Assembly: GCF_038405225.1 (NCBI RefSeq) | Contig: NZ_CP151657.1 | Location: forward strand, 3,596,001 to 3,660,000 | Direction of reading: 5' to 3' | Origin: Arthrobacter citreus | GTDB lineage: Bacteria; Actinomycetota; Actinomycetes; Actinomycetales; Micrococcaceae | DNA length: 64,000 bases | Shown: one piece after another, positions 33,932-42,554 of the stretch | Numbering within the stretch: position 1 is the stretch's first letter | Layout of the letters: each line of letters begins with the position of its first letter | Made by a program: the position numbers and the translations under genes | Notes under the pieces: generated by a model | What the model saw: the letters and a program-made list of their open reading frames with translations, nothing else | The model's database searches: none | What the model was told of the DNA's origin: nothing

Positions 33932-34807
33932 TTAGGAATTTCGTCCCGCTGCAACGATACGCGGAATGTATTCATCGTTGAGCCATTTGATGGCGCCGCC
34001 GACTGTTGGAAGCACTACTTGTTCCAGGCCGAGGGCCGCATCGGCGTATAGAGTCTCCCACTCCTTAGTAGAGACGGCGTGGGCTGGCCACTCGTGTTGG
34101 CGTCGGAATCGGAAGAGCCTTTCCACCGTCTCGGCCACCAAGACGTCGTCGGCAAGATCTTCCATCAGCTGCAGGTCGACCAGATCGTGAGCCCGCTGGC
34201 TGCCCGGTTCGGTACAGGCATGCAGTTTCTGTGAGACTTGATGGTGGAGGGGAAGTACAGGCACGGGGTTCGGCTGGGGGAGCCCCAAGGCCACGAAGGT
34301 CTCGACCAATTCCGCGGAGAGTGCTGTCTCCGTGAGTTCTTCGGTTGCCTCAAGTTCGTCGAAGCCGACTTCAAGCTCCACAGTCGTGAAAGGCTTCTTC
34401 CGATACTGCAGTTTCACGGCAAAAGGCCGCATGACGTAGGCGGCGGGCACGCTCGCTGGCGCGCGAGGGATACCTGAAATTACCGCGCCAGTGAAGTCTC
34501 CCCAGCCGGAGTTAAGATTCTCTCGTAACTGCTCCTCGAACTCCTTCATGTTCCCACGAAAGGCTGTGTCCAGGTCCGGAGTTTGACGGGTGAGGTTCTC
34601 GCCGAGCCGTAGCTTCAGACCAGTGCCGCCCTTCACAGCCGATGGCGGTAACATCTGGCACACCACCAGGTTGGCTACCAAGGACTTGAGCTTGCCAACG
34701 GTGGATCTCTCAGCCCTTGCCCGCTCTGCGATATTTCTCTCTAAATACCGGACATTCTTGGGAGGAATGATTTCTTCAGGCTGATTTTCTTCGAGTGGTG
34801 TGCTCAA
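33932..34807 (-). CDS. abiEii: AbiEii-type nucleotidyltransferase toxin
   Basis: 291 residues. VKGGTGLKLR (58-67) and TPDLDTAFRG (76-85, acidic pair Asp78 and Asp80) form the polymerase-beta-like catalytic centre. VELEVGFDEL supplies a third acidic strand. HQVSQKLHACTEPGSQRAHDLVDLQLM carries the Lys and Asp motifs of AbiEii/MenT toxins. These enzymes add nucleotides to targets such as tRNA and halt growth during infection. The start overlaps the antitoxin stop by ATGA, the classical order of antitoxin then toxin. Confidence 0.88.
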   Translation of the reverse strand: MSTPLEENQPEEIIPPKNVRYLERNIAERARAERSTVGKLKSLVANLVVCQMLPPSAVKGGTGLKLRLGENLTRQTPDLDTAFRGNMKEFEEQLRENLNSGWGDFTGAVISGIPRAPASVPAAYVMRPFAVKLQYRKKPFTTVELEVGFDELEATEELTETALSAELVETFVALGLPQPNPVPVLPLHHQVSQKLHACTEPGSQRAHDLVDLQLMEDLADDVLVAETVERLFRFRRQHEWPAHAVSTKEWETLYADAALGLEQVVLPTVGGAIKWLNDEYIPRIVAAGRNS

Positions 34808-35352
34808 GATGTCTCTAATTCTCTAATGACGCGGGTTGCGGCTGCTGAGTCGAGTAAACCATGTTGTTCCGCCTTCCGAGCCGCATCGACCAAGCGTTCA
34901 GTCATGATTCGTCCTCGTGAACCCAATAATGCGCTTTCCACACTCATCGCCGGGATTCCATCAATGTAGTCCCGGACTCCGAGAGGCAGTTTCCGTTGTT
35001 CAATCACGACGGTGTTCGGGAGCCGGCTACGAACCCGCCGAGGAGTTGCAACCCTGATTTTGCGGAGGTTGACCTGACCCAGCCCGTAGGCCGCGAGCAC
35101 CGACTCGTCGGCGAGTACTGCCCCTTCTCCCCCGAGAGCGACAGCTTCAGCGAACTCGGCGAGGTTGTTCGAAGGAGCTTCGATCATCCGATAAACGCCA
35201 TGCCCGATCCGTCGTAGAGCCCCACGTGCGGTGAGCTTCCGGAGCTCGACGGGCGGGACTCCTGCTTCCCTTGCATCGGCTACTGTTATGACGCCATGGG
35301 TGTCGTAGGCAATTTCCCTCAGGGTCTGCCGGTAAGAACTATTCGATCTCAT
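34804..35352 (-). CDS. abiEi: AbiEi-type antitoxin and transcriptional repressor
   Basis: 182 residues. The N-terminal winged helix (about 10-56) reads LREIAYDTHGVITVADAREAGVPPVELRKLTARGALRRIGHGVYRM, typical of AbiEi. The C-terminal domain contains AVALGGEGAVLADESVLAAYGLGQV and the DYIDGIPAMSVESALLGS region. ATG 35352 is the start; the open frame running on to 36366 joins an unrelated gene and antisense sequence. AbiEi proteins repress their own promoter, and a perfect palindrome overlaps the -10 here. Confidence 0.85.
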   Translation of the reverse strand: MRSNSSYRQTLREIAYDTHGVITVADAREAGVPPVELRKLTARGALRRIGHGVYRMIEAPSNNLAEFAEAVALGGEGAVLADESVLAAYGLGQVNLRKIRVATPRRVRSRLPNTVVIEQRKLPLGVRDYIDGIPAMSVESALLGSRGRIMTERLVDAARKAEQHGLLDSAAATRVIRELETS

Positions 35353-35355
35353 GTC

Positions 35356-35383
35356 AAAAGCGTACCGTTTTCGGTACGCTTTT
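35356..35383 (-). promoter_or_regulatory. AbiE promoter and 12-bp palindromic operator
   Basis: AAAAGCGTACCG (35356-35367) and CGGTACGCTTTT (35372-35383) are perfect inverted repeats around TTTT. On the minus strand the TACGCT inside it (35359-35364) is a -10 placed exactly 6 nt before ATG 35352, giving a leaderless message. The palindrome therefore covers the whole -10, as expected for autorepression by AbiEi. A terminator for the gene upstream is a less likely reading. Confidence 0.6.
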
Positions 35384-35444
35384 GCCATCACCGCGACCAT
35401 CGTGGCCGTCACCCTCGTGACGACCGTAGTTCCGTTCGGAACCT

Positions 35445-36123
35445 TCAGGGTCTCTGCCAAGCGGGAATTTGTAGGTCCAGACTCCGTATCCGCGTTGTAG
35501 TTAGACGCCCAGTGCACAGGCAGTGACGTTGGCGTTCCAACCACACAGTGAGGATTTTTTCCCGAGGTATCTACGCCCGTCGTGTACAGCGAATACCTGC
35601 CGCGTTCACGGACGAACTTCTCCAACTCGCCAAGCTGTTGGTCCCAAAGTTCACGCTCTCTTTCCAACTTTGGGACTGTCAGCCATCCAGGCACCCTGTC
35701 ATCCAAATAGTCCTTCCGGGATTCGAGGAGTTTTCCGGCCCGGTACCGGCCGCGTTGGCTTTGCAGGAAGCTGTACAGCGAGCTTTCCCTCTCGAGGTAT
35801 CCGCGGGGGAAGGTTACATAGACCTGTCGGAAGTCCATCAGGTCGGCGGCCCGTTCTTCCCCTGTGGGCTTCGGCTTCTTCAGACCGCCCGGCGGCAGGG
35901 CCGACTGCTCATGGACCATGAGCCGCTGCCCGAACAGTTCGGGGTGATGGATGATCCAGGTGCGGACTTGGTCGTAGACCTTCCGGTACGGCACCCGGCG
36001 CAGCACGGCGATGCGCCACGGATCCAGGCCCTTGGTCCACATATAGAACCACTCTTCACGGGACCAGTGCTGCGGGGTCCAGGACTCCGGGTCGGCGGGA
36101 TCCAAGGTTGACTTACTGGTCAT
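35445..36123 (-). pseudogene. Helicase-associated (HA) domain gene broken by a frameshift
   Basis: From ATG 36123 the protein reads through two HA repeats: FPRGYLERESSLYSFLQSQRGRYRAGKLLESRKDYLDDRVPGWL, then LGELEKFVRERGRYSLYTTGVDTSGK. There the frame is lost. Removing one A from the run of six (T6 at 35555-35560 on the plus strand) restores TSGKILTVWLERQRHC and then TTTRIRSLDLQIPAWQRP, a good second HA end, with TGA at 35445-35447. HA domains usually follow helicases and bind nucleic acid, but this gene lacks a helicase part. It is a pseudogene, a programmed frameshift or a homopolymer sequencing error. Confidence 0.72.
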
Positions 36124-36181
36124 AACCGGAGTCAACCAAGGACAACCGATCCTGGGCCGCTGGTCACCGGCATTCTGGGGA

Positions 36182-38731
36182 CTAGGCCTCGCGTTCGGCG
36201 TCGAGCAGGGCTTGGGCGCGCCAGGCATCATCGGCATCGCGCACCGAAAGCACCGAGACCAGGTATTCGAACCTGCGGATCTGATCCGTGTAATCCGGGC
36301 CGAGACGCTGGGCCAACGGGCGGGACGCGAGTTCCTCGGCCATCCGCCAAGCCACGGCCAAGGCACTTTCGAAGAGCCGTTGGTCGCTATCGGCCGCCAG
36401 CGGTGCTGAACCCTGATCCGCCATGAACACCGCGTTGAGCCGTGAATCGTCCAGCCCCATCGTCAAAGCCTCCAGATCCTTGCGGACCGTGCGCAGCCTG
36501 GCAGCGTCCTTGCCGAAGCGGCCGAGACGCATGGACATGCTGCCGCCGTAGCGCAGCACCTGGTAACCGATGAACAGGACAATCCCGAAGATCGGGATCA
36601 GGAACAGGATTAGGCCGTCCGAGGTGGAGGAAATCCCCCACGTGTAGCCGTTCCACTTCTGGGCTTTCGAAATTGCTTCCAGAGCATCGGACACCGATTC
36701 CACGGGCTTACTAATGAAGAATTCGCTGGTATCCCAGTTGAATCGACCCATCCGGCGGGCATCTGCGTAGTAGACCTCCGAACTTAACCACGCGGGCACC
36801 GTTGTGTACCCGTTATCAAAGAAATAGACGGGCACCACCGCCTGCCCGGGGAGCAGTTCCCCGGTACTCTCGTCAACCAAATGGGGGTATTGGGCCTTGA
36901 GTTTCCACATGGTTTCCAGCAGATGGCTGGCGTCGACGCGATGGCTCGCGAAGGGATCCTGCGGGTCGTACTTCCGGGAATTCACCTCAGGGTCCATGCT
37001 GAGCAGCAGGTCGTCCTCCGCGTCACCGGCAACCACCGTCACTTCGACGTCTTCAAGGAAATTGTCTTCTACGTTGCGGCGGATCTTTTCCACATCGAAC
37101 CTGCTGTCGTCCGGATCTACGTGCAACGCCTTTAGCGGCCGGTTTCCGGTTGGCAAATTTCCAGTACCTTCATCGATGGCGAAAGTGACAATCAGGCTTA
37201 GGACTAGAGCGGCGAACGCCAGGGCGATTCCAGCCAGCACCTTCGCGCCCTGACCGATGCCTTTGCGAAGTTTGGGATTCACCGGGAGCTTGCGCTGTGT
37301 CTGTTCGGGAGCAGCATCATCGAATTCAGGGAGCCTGCCGAAAACTTCGCGGGCCATGGCATTCGCCTCGTCCAGCGCAGTCAGGGAACGGCGGGACCCC
37401 TGGGGTGTCAGGCCGAGGCTCAGGCGCAACACGCTCAGGTCTTCGGTGGGCCTTGGGATCACGGCAGGACGCGCCGGCATGCGGCGCAGCCTGCGCCGGG
37501 GCAGCATATGGCGCAGCTTTCGGGAGAGGGTCTGCCCTTGGCGTTTAAGTCCGCGCTCCGCCCGTTCCCAGGCACGCACGGCAGGCTCGGCACCGCCGGT
37601 CGTGCCGGCGCCGGCCTCAAGGAGCGAGTCCAGCGCGGATTCGAGGCTGGTGATGACTTGGGGCTCGACGGCGCCGGCAGGGGCGGCGCGCAGGCGCGTC
37701 AACAGTTCCCTGGCGGCGAATGCCAGAGGTGCGCTCAGCCGCTGGAAAGTAGTTTCACCACTGCCGAAATCTCCAATGACGGAGCCGGCCCCCATCACTG
37801 CATCGGCTGCTGCCACCAAGTCCGAGACTTGGGTTTCGAATTCTTCCACCTTTTTGGCGGTCCGCGCTGTCATGCCGCTGCTGCGCGCCCGCACAGCAGC
37901 AACAACTTTTTTCTCGGTGCGGGCCAAGTCCAAAGACGCATCACGCACCTTGGTCCACGCTTCGGTGAACCCGGCCGGGCGCTGTTCCGGATCGATGGTG
38001 CGGTAGGTGACTTCCAGAGCCTCGAGATCCAAGACCACCCCGGCCAGACGGCGTTGAGCGGCGGTCAGCCGACGGAAGCGGGCTTCCCACTTAGAGCGGC
38101 GCTTCAAAGCTAGTGACATGGCGAACGCCGTCAGCACCAACCCAAGGACGGTACCCATGAGCCATGGCCAGATTGATTGCTCAGGCGCGTCGGAGAGCTG
38201 CAAGGAGGCTTCCTGTGCCGCGGCGATCACGGCCAGCGGGCCGTGGCCCAGCCCGACATTAACCTGGTAGGCATCGTGGACTTCCTCGACGGCGGTGCGG
38301 TTTTGAGCCGGATCATCGAAGACCGGGCGGATTCCCACCTTGCCGACGGCCTGTACCTGCCTGACCGTGTCGTAGGGGGCGCGTTCCTTGTTGGGTACCG
38401 GGAGTTGGGTACTCAGCAGGATATCGGTGCCCGGATCAAGGTTCCCCTGCTGTTCCTCAGGGCTCAAGGTCCGGTCGGTGACCACGAGGGTAAGCGGCTG
38501 CCAGGAAGCAACCGGTTCATCAAGCGCCGCTTCGACCGTTTCCTGGGAGATATTCCACGGTTGCTGGCCCTCAACAACGATCTTGACCTCGGAGGCCGGT
38601 TGCATCGTGGTGACCACGAGCCCGGAGGTTCCGACGACCAAGGTGGCAACCCCGAGGAGGATCGGAATCCAAGGCAGACCGAAGTCCGGCCTGATACGGG
38701 AACGGACCAGCTGTTTACTTTTGCGGCTCAT
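36182..38731 (-). CDS. Large multi-span membrane protein, unknown function (possibly DUF5129-like)
   Basis: 849 residues. A first span (about 19-42, PWIPILLGVATLVVGTSGLVV) and a second (about 190-210, WPWLMGTVLGLVLTAFAMSLAL) enclose an external domain of about 145 residues. A cytoplasmic helical stretch follows (FRRLTAAQRRLAGVVLDLEAL, about 215-490). A third span (AKVLAGIALAFAALVLSLIVTF), a second external domain and a fourth span (LILFLIPIFGIVLFIGYQVL) lead to a helical tail. The duplicated span-outside-span layout suggests an internal duplication. I recall similar Arthrobacter proteins under DUF5129 but cannot verify it. It ends 58 nt before the broken HA gene. Confidence 0.7.
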   Translation of the reverse strand: MSRKSKQLVRSRIRPDFGLPWIPILLGVATLVVGTSGLVVTTMQPASEVKIVVEGQQPWNISQETVEAALDEPVASWQPLTLVVTDRTLSPEEQQGNLDPGTDILLSTQLPVPNKERAPYDTVRQVQAVGKVGIRPVFDDPAQNRTAVEEVHDAYQVNVGLGHGPLAVIAAAQEASLQLSDAPEQSIWPWLMGTVLGLVLTAFAMSLALKRRSKWEARFRRLTAAQRRLAGVVLDLEALEVTYRTIDPEQRPAGFTEAWTKVRDASLDLARTEKKVVAAVRARSSGMTARTAKKVEEFETQVSDLVAAADAVMGAGSVIGDFGSGETTFQRLSAPLAFAARELLTRLRAAPAGAVEPQVITSLESALDSLLEAGAGTTGGAEPAVRAWERAERGLKRQGQTLSRKLRHMLPRRRLRRMPARPAVIPRPTEDLSVLRLSLGLTPQGSRRSLTALDEANAMAREVFGRLPEFDDAAPEQTQRKLPVNPKLRKGIGQGAKVLAGIALAFAALVLSLIVTFAIDEGTGNLPTGNRPLKALHVDPDDSRFDVEKIRRNVEDNFLEDVEVTVVAGDAEDDLLLSMDPEVNSRKYDPQDPFASHRVDASHLLETMWKLKAQYPHLVDESTGELLPGQAVVPVYFFDNGYTTVPAWLSSEVYYADARRMGRFNWDTSEFFISKPVESVSDALEAISKAQKWNGYTWGISSTSDGLILFLIPIFGIVLFIGYQVLRYGGSMSMRLGRFGKDAARLRTVRKDLEALTMGLDDSRLNAVFMADQGSAPLAADSDQRLFESALAVAWRMAEELASRPLAQRLGPDYTDQIRRFEYLVSVLSVRDADDAWRAQALLDAEREA

Positions 38732-39041
38732 GGACTCAATCCGGGGTGCTTGGATGGGAACCAGCCAATCCTAACGACAATTCATTAATTGCCCGGACGA
38801 GAATTACCCATGCCCAGCTTTTGGAAACCTCAGAACTGTTGCTATCTCTGTTTCAACGCTTGACCGCTCCGAATTCGAGATAAACCTGACGAGGATACAA
38901 ACAAACGTCCCCGTTAGTACTTTCCTGCACCTTGGAGGAGGTCAGTGCAGCACGGTCTTTGGCTGTCCAGCTGAACACGATCTGGCGGTAGTCGAGCCCT
39001 GTTCGGACAGGTTGTCGGATTGGTAGTGGCACACTACGAGG
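38732..39041. other. 310-bp intergenic region between divergent genes
   Basis: I see no gene, clear promoter pair or strong hairpin here. It separates the large minus-strand membrane protein from the plus-strand GNAT gene. Its base composition is moderately AT-richer than the neighbouring coding sequence. Confidence 0.5.
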
Positions 39042-39554
39042 ATGATCAGAACCTTGAACTTGCCAGCCACTCTGAATGCCAAGGGCCGGGACTTCACTCT
39101 GCGGAGAGCTTCCGAAGATGATCTCGAATCACTCATGCTTCTACTCGCCGATGATCCGATTAGCGCTAATCGAGGTGACAAGGCTTTGACCTCTGATGCT
39201 CCCGCATACCGTTCTGCTCTGACGGCGATCATCGAAGATCCATCCAACGAGCTCATCGTTGTCGTCGACGATGAGGACGAGCTTCTGGCGACCATGCAGC
39301 TGACCCGAATTCCGGGAATGGCAAGACGCGGTGCGACTCGGCTTCTTGTCGAGGCAGTTAGAGTGCGAAGCGACAACAGGTCAAGCGGGGTAGGATCCGC
39401 GATGATGTGCTGGGTTACCGGCACAGCAGCACCCCTGATCGAGGCTGATCTCGTGCAACTCACCTCTGACGAGGCGCGGCACGACGCGCACCGCTTTTAT
39501 GAACGCCTGGGATTTGTTGGGACGCATCGCGGATTCAAGTACAAAGTGGGGTGA
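39042..39554 (+). CDS. GNAT-family N-acetyltransferase
   Basis: 170 residues. FTLRRASEDDLESLMLLL opens the domain, and LIVVVDDEDELLATMQLTRIPGMARRG is the beta-hairpin. VEAVRVRSDNRSSGVGSAMMCWV is the acetyl-CoA-binding segment (RSSGVGSAM for the usual R/Q-X2-G-X-G/A), and HRFYERLGF is the C-terminal motif. The target is unknown. GAGG directly abuts the ATG, so ribosome binding would be poor; CACACT 6 nt upstream is a weak leaderless -10. Confidence 0.87.
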   Translation: MIRTLNLPATLNAKGRDFTLRRASEDDLESLMLLLADDPISANRGDKALTSDAPAYRSALTAIIEDPSNELIVVVDDEDELLATMQLTRIPGMARRGATRLLVEAVRVRSDNRSSGVGSAMMCWVTGTAAPLIEADLVQLTSDEARHDAHRFYERLGFVGTHRGFKYKVG

Positions 39555-39639
39555 GGTCGCCTCCCCACGGACGCGACGTGCGAATAAGGATGGTCGGTGG
39601 TCCGCCTACACCTGGAAAAGCCTTGGCCGCCGTTCTTCC

Positions 39640-41526
39640 CTAGGCACTGGGTTCGGGAACTTTGCGGGACTCCGGCGGAACAGCGGCAGCCGGCGCCGCG
39701 CTTCTTCCGCCGCCCAGCGCCCGCAGCGCGTTCAGGATGGCGGCCAGATCCACCAGCTCCTGGGTCAGGGCGCCGGCGACGGCGGGAATGAACCCGAAAG
39801 CCGCCGTGAGCATCAGCGCGACGCTGAGGCTGATGCCCAGCCAGATGCTGCCCAGGGCCACGCGCATGGTCCGCCTGCCGATGTCGACGGCGTCCGCCAC
39901 CTTCGAGATGTCATCGGCAACGATCACGGCGTCGGCCGACTCTCCGGCCGCTGTGGATCCGCGCGCACCCATGGCAATGCCGACGTCGGCGGCCGCCAGC
40001 ACCGGCGCGTCATTCACGCCGTCGCCCACCATGATCACCGGCCGCTGCGGCATGGCCGCCACCAGCCTGACCTTGTCCTCCGGCAGCAGCTCGGCATGAA
40101 CGGTCCCGATGCCCAGCACGGCGGCCGTGCTTTCCGCTGACGCCCGGCCGTCGCCGGTGAGCATGACAGGACGGGCCAGCCCCAGCCCGGCCAGACGGTC
40201 CAGGGTGGCGCGGGCGTTTTCCCGCGGGGTGTCGCTCAGGGCCAGGATGCCGGCGAAACGTCCGTCAACTCCGACGTACACCATGAGCTGCCCAGCGGCC
40301 GGTGCGGTCACCGTGCCGGAAACCGCCGCGGCCACAAACCGCTGTTTGCCCACCAGCACGGTGCGGCCGTTGACCTGTGCCAGCACCCCGTTGGTGGCCA
40401 CCTCGGATGCGGAGTCAGCCGGGCTCAGGGTCAGGCCGCGCTCCACGGCCGCAGCCTGCACGGCGGCGGCGAGCACATGGGAGGAATATTGCTCGGCCGA
40501 GGCAGCGAGCTGCAGCACCTCATCGGCGGAGAACGGTGGCTCGGGGTTCACGGCCACCAGCCGGGGCCTGCCGTAGGTCAGGGTGCCGGTCTTGTCGAAG
40601 GCAACGCTGCGGGCCCGGGCCAGCTGCTGCAGGGTGGCCCCGCCCTTGACGATGATGCCGTTGCGCGCGGACCGGCTCATGCCGCCCAAAAAAGCCACCG
40701 GGGCAGCAATGAGCAGCGGGCAGGGGGTGGCCAGGACCAGCACCTCGGCGAATCGCACCGGATCGCCGCTGAGGAGCCAGGCGGCCCCGGCGATGACCAG
40801 CGACACGGCGGTGAACGGAACCGCGAACCGGTCCGCCAGCCGGACCACCGGTGCCCTGGACTCCGATGCTTCGCGGACCAGGGCCACAATCCGCTGGTAC
40901 TGGCTGTTCGCCGTCGTCGCCGTGGCACGGATGCGCACAGCCTGTGACCCGTTCACCGAACCGCTCAGCACGTTCTCTCCGGCAGTGCGCGTGACCGGCA
41001 GGGATTCACCGGTCAGTGACGATTCATCAAAGGACGCTTCGGCGCTGAGCAGCACGCCGTCCACGGGAACCAGCTCCGCGGGTTTGACGAGCAGAACGTC
41101 TCCGGCGGCGACGTCGTCCGCGGGAATGTCGGTGGGTGTCCCGCTCCCGGCATCGAGCCGGTGCGCCGTCTGCGGTGTCCGTTCCAGCAGGGCATCGAGT
41201 TCGCTGCGGGCGCGTCTGCCCGCATAGTCTTCCAGCGCCTGTCCGCCGGAGAGCATCAGCACAATGATCAGGGCGGCAACGTACTCGCCCACCGCCACTG
41301 TGGCGAGGATGGCGAGCACGGCCAGGACATCTAGCCCCCAGTGGCCCTGCCGGATGTCGCGGACCATGCCGACGGCAGTGCGGGCGGCAATGACCAGGGC
41401 ATACCCGGAGGCAGTCCAGGCGGCGGCGGTGGGAAATCCGGTTCCCAGCAGCACGGCAACCGCAAGCCCGACGACGACGGTCGCGGCCACCTCCGGATAC
41501 GTCCGCACCAACGAGAGCCTCTTCAT
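39640..41526 (-). CDS. Heavy-metal P1B-type ATPase without N-terminal metal domain
   Basis: 628 residues. The phosphorylation site FDKTGTLTYGRP, the TGES-like loop SSLTGESLPVTR, GDGVNDAPVLAAADVGIAMG in the hinge and the metal motif LATPCPLLIAAPVAFLGG are all visible. TPC replaces the CPC of copper pumps and the SPC of cobalt pumps, so the metal is uncertain. There is no CxxC or His-rich N-terminal domain. ATG 41526 is chosen because TATAAC lies 6 nt upstream (leaderless). A Cys-rich copper-binding gene 1.1 kb away hints at copper or cadmium. Confidence 0.88.
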   Translation of the reverse strand: MKRLSLVRTYPEVAATVVVGLAVAVLLGTGFPTAAAWTASGYALVIAARTAVGMVRDIRQGHWGLDVLAVLAILATVAVGEYVAALIIVLMLSGGQALEDYAGRRARSELDALLERTPQTAHRLDAGSGTPTDIPADDVAAGDVLLVKPAELVPVDGVLLSAEASFDESSLTGESLPVTRTAGENVLSGSVNGSQAVRIRATATTANSQYQRIVALVREASESRAPVVRLADRFAVPFTAVSLVIAGAAWLLSGDPVRFAEVLVLATPCPLLIAAPVAFLGGMSRSARNGIIVKGGATLQQLARARSVAFDKTGTLTYGRPRLVAVNPEPPFSADEVLQLAASAEQYSSHVLAAAVQAAAVERGLTLSPADSASEVATNGVLAQVNGRTVLVGKQRFVAAAVSGTVTAPAAGQLMVYVGVDGRFAGILALSDTPRENARATLDRLAGLGLARPVMLTGDGRASAESTAAVLGIGTVHAELLPEDKVRLVAAMPQRPVIMVGDGVNDAPVLAAADVGIAMGARGSTAAGESADAVIVADDISKVADAVDIGRRTMRVALGSIWLGISLSVALMLTAAFGFIPAVAGALTQELVDLAAILNALRALGGGRSAAPAAAVPPESRKVPEPSA

Positions 41527-41532
41527 GCTTTT

Positions 41533-41538
41533 GTTATA
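41533..41538 (-). promoter_or_regulatory. -10 TATAAC for a leaderless metal ATPase mRNA
   Basis: TATAAC-N6-ATG on the minus strand; the start codon would be the 5' end of the transcript. No ribosome site lies before ATG 41526. Confidence 0.45.
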
Positions 41539-41627
41539 GGCCTGTCTGGAGGCCTTTGCCAGCAAGTGAAAGCTTGCCTAACTCCGGGTCGGGCTGGGTT
41601 GCAGTCCCCCCGCGCGGGAGTGGGCGG

Positions 41628-41852
41628 TTACGGCATCCGGCGCCGGCTGAGCAGGCCGGACATGAGGAACGCCAGGCCGATGGCCAGCGGCCACCAGCTG
41701 TACATGCTGAGTGTCTCGCCCAGGAAGGCCACCACCAGCACGCCGAGCATGACGCTGATAATCAGGACCATGCCCACGACAATCCGAACCCTCCCGCGGT
41801 TGGGTGACGGCAGGGGCGGAAGCCAGGGAGGACGCTCGTCAGTCCAGCTCAT
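41628..41852 (-). CDS. Small two-span membrane protein
   Basis: 74 residues. A Pro-rich N-terminus (PPWLPPLPSPNRGR) is followed by two hydrophobic segments (VRIVVGMVLIISVMLGVLVVAFLG and WWPLAIGLAFLMSGLL) and the basic end SRRRMP. Such short proteins are common in Micrococcaceae and have no known function. Its place between the ATPase and the DinB gene tells little. Confidence 0.55.
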   Translation of the reverse strand: MSWTDERPPWLPPLPSPNRGRVRIVVGMVLIISVMLGVLVVAFLGETLSMYSWWPLAIGLAFLMSGLLSRRRMP

Positions 41853-42021
41853 CTGGCAATTTTAGGGCCGCAGGCCACGGATGGAACCCGGCCGCGGCTG
41901 GTTCTTTCCCCGGGAACCGAGTCGGCCCCTCTGCCCTTTCCCGGCGGTGCGGAGCGTGAAAGGATGACGGCGATCCCGTCCGCAATGCGGCGCCGGAACG
42001 CGACCTATGGAGATAACCAGC

Positions 42022-42543
42022 ATGGAACAGAGTGACCTGATTATTGATGCCTTTGGCCGTCTGCCCCAGGCGGTGCGCGGGGCTGTGCACGGACTGGATG
42101 CCGCAGCCCTGAACCACCGTCCCTATCCGGCGGGGAATTCCATCTCCTGGCTGATTTGGCACCTGGCCCGGAGCGAGGATGCCCAGGTTGCGCCCCTGGC
42201 CGGACATGAGCAGGCGTGGACCGCCGAAGGCTGGTACAAGCGGGTCGGCTTACCGTTTGCGGTGGATGACACGGGGTATGGGCATGATTCCGAGCAGGTT
42301 GCCCTCGTTCAGGTGCAGTCGGCAGAAGTGCTGTTGGGCTATTACGAGGCGGTGCATTCGCGGACCGCCGCCTTCGTCTCCGGGGTGAGCGGCAGCGATC
42401 TGGACCAGGTGGTGGACACGGCGTGGGATCCGCCCGTCACCCTGGGCGTCCGGCTGGTCAGTGTCCTGGCCGATGGGCTGGAGCACGCCGGTCAGGCGGC
42501 CTACCTGCGCGGCATGGTTCTGGCGGTGGGCACGGGCACATAG
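42022..42543 (+). CDS. DinB-like protein, mycothiol-transferase type
   Basis: 173 residues, four-helix DinB fold. Metal-binding His residues lie in SWLIWHLARSEDAQVAPLAG and VLADGLEHAGQAAYLRGM; SISWLIWHLAR is typical of the mycothiol-dependent DinB_2 group. These enzymes attach mycothiol to toxic or electrophilic compounds. ATG 42022 is preferred over 42007 because GGAGA lies 7-12 nt before it. No neighbour explains the substrate. Confidence 0.8.
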   Translation: MEQSDLIIDAFGRLPQAVRGAVHGLDAAALNHRPYPAGNSISWLIWHLARSEDAQVAPLAGHEQAWTAEGWYKRVGLPFAVDDTGYGHDSEQVALVQVQSAEVLLGYYEAVHSRTAAFVSGVSGSDLDQVVDTAWDPPVTLGVRLVSVLADGLEHAGQAAYLRGMVLAVGTGT

Positions 42544-42554
42544 CCGGCCGGCAT

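Noticed and set aside
30130-36180. Prophage or integrative element
   Set aside because: No integrase, transposase, phage structural gene or clear att repeats were found, so only a generic defence island is claimed.
34804-36366. A single 520-codon open frame on the minus strand
   Set aside because: It joins antisense sequence of the 849-residue gene, the HA-domain gene in its broken frame, promoter DNA and AbiEi. Only the parts from 36123 and from 35352 have protein-like content with proper starts.
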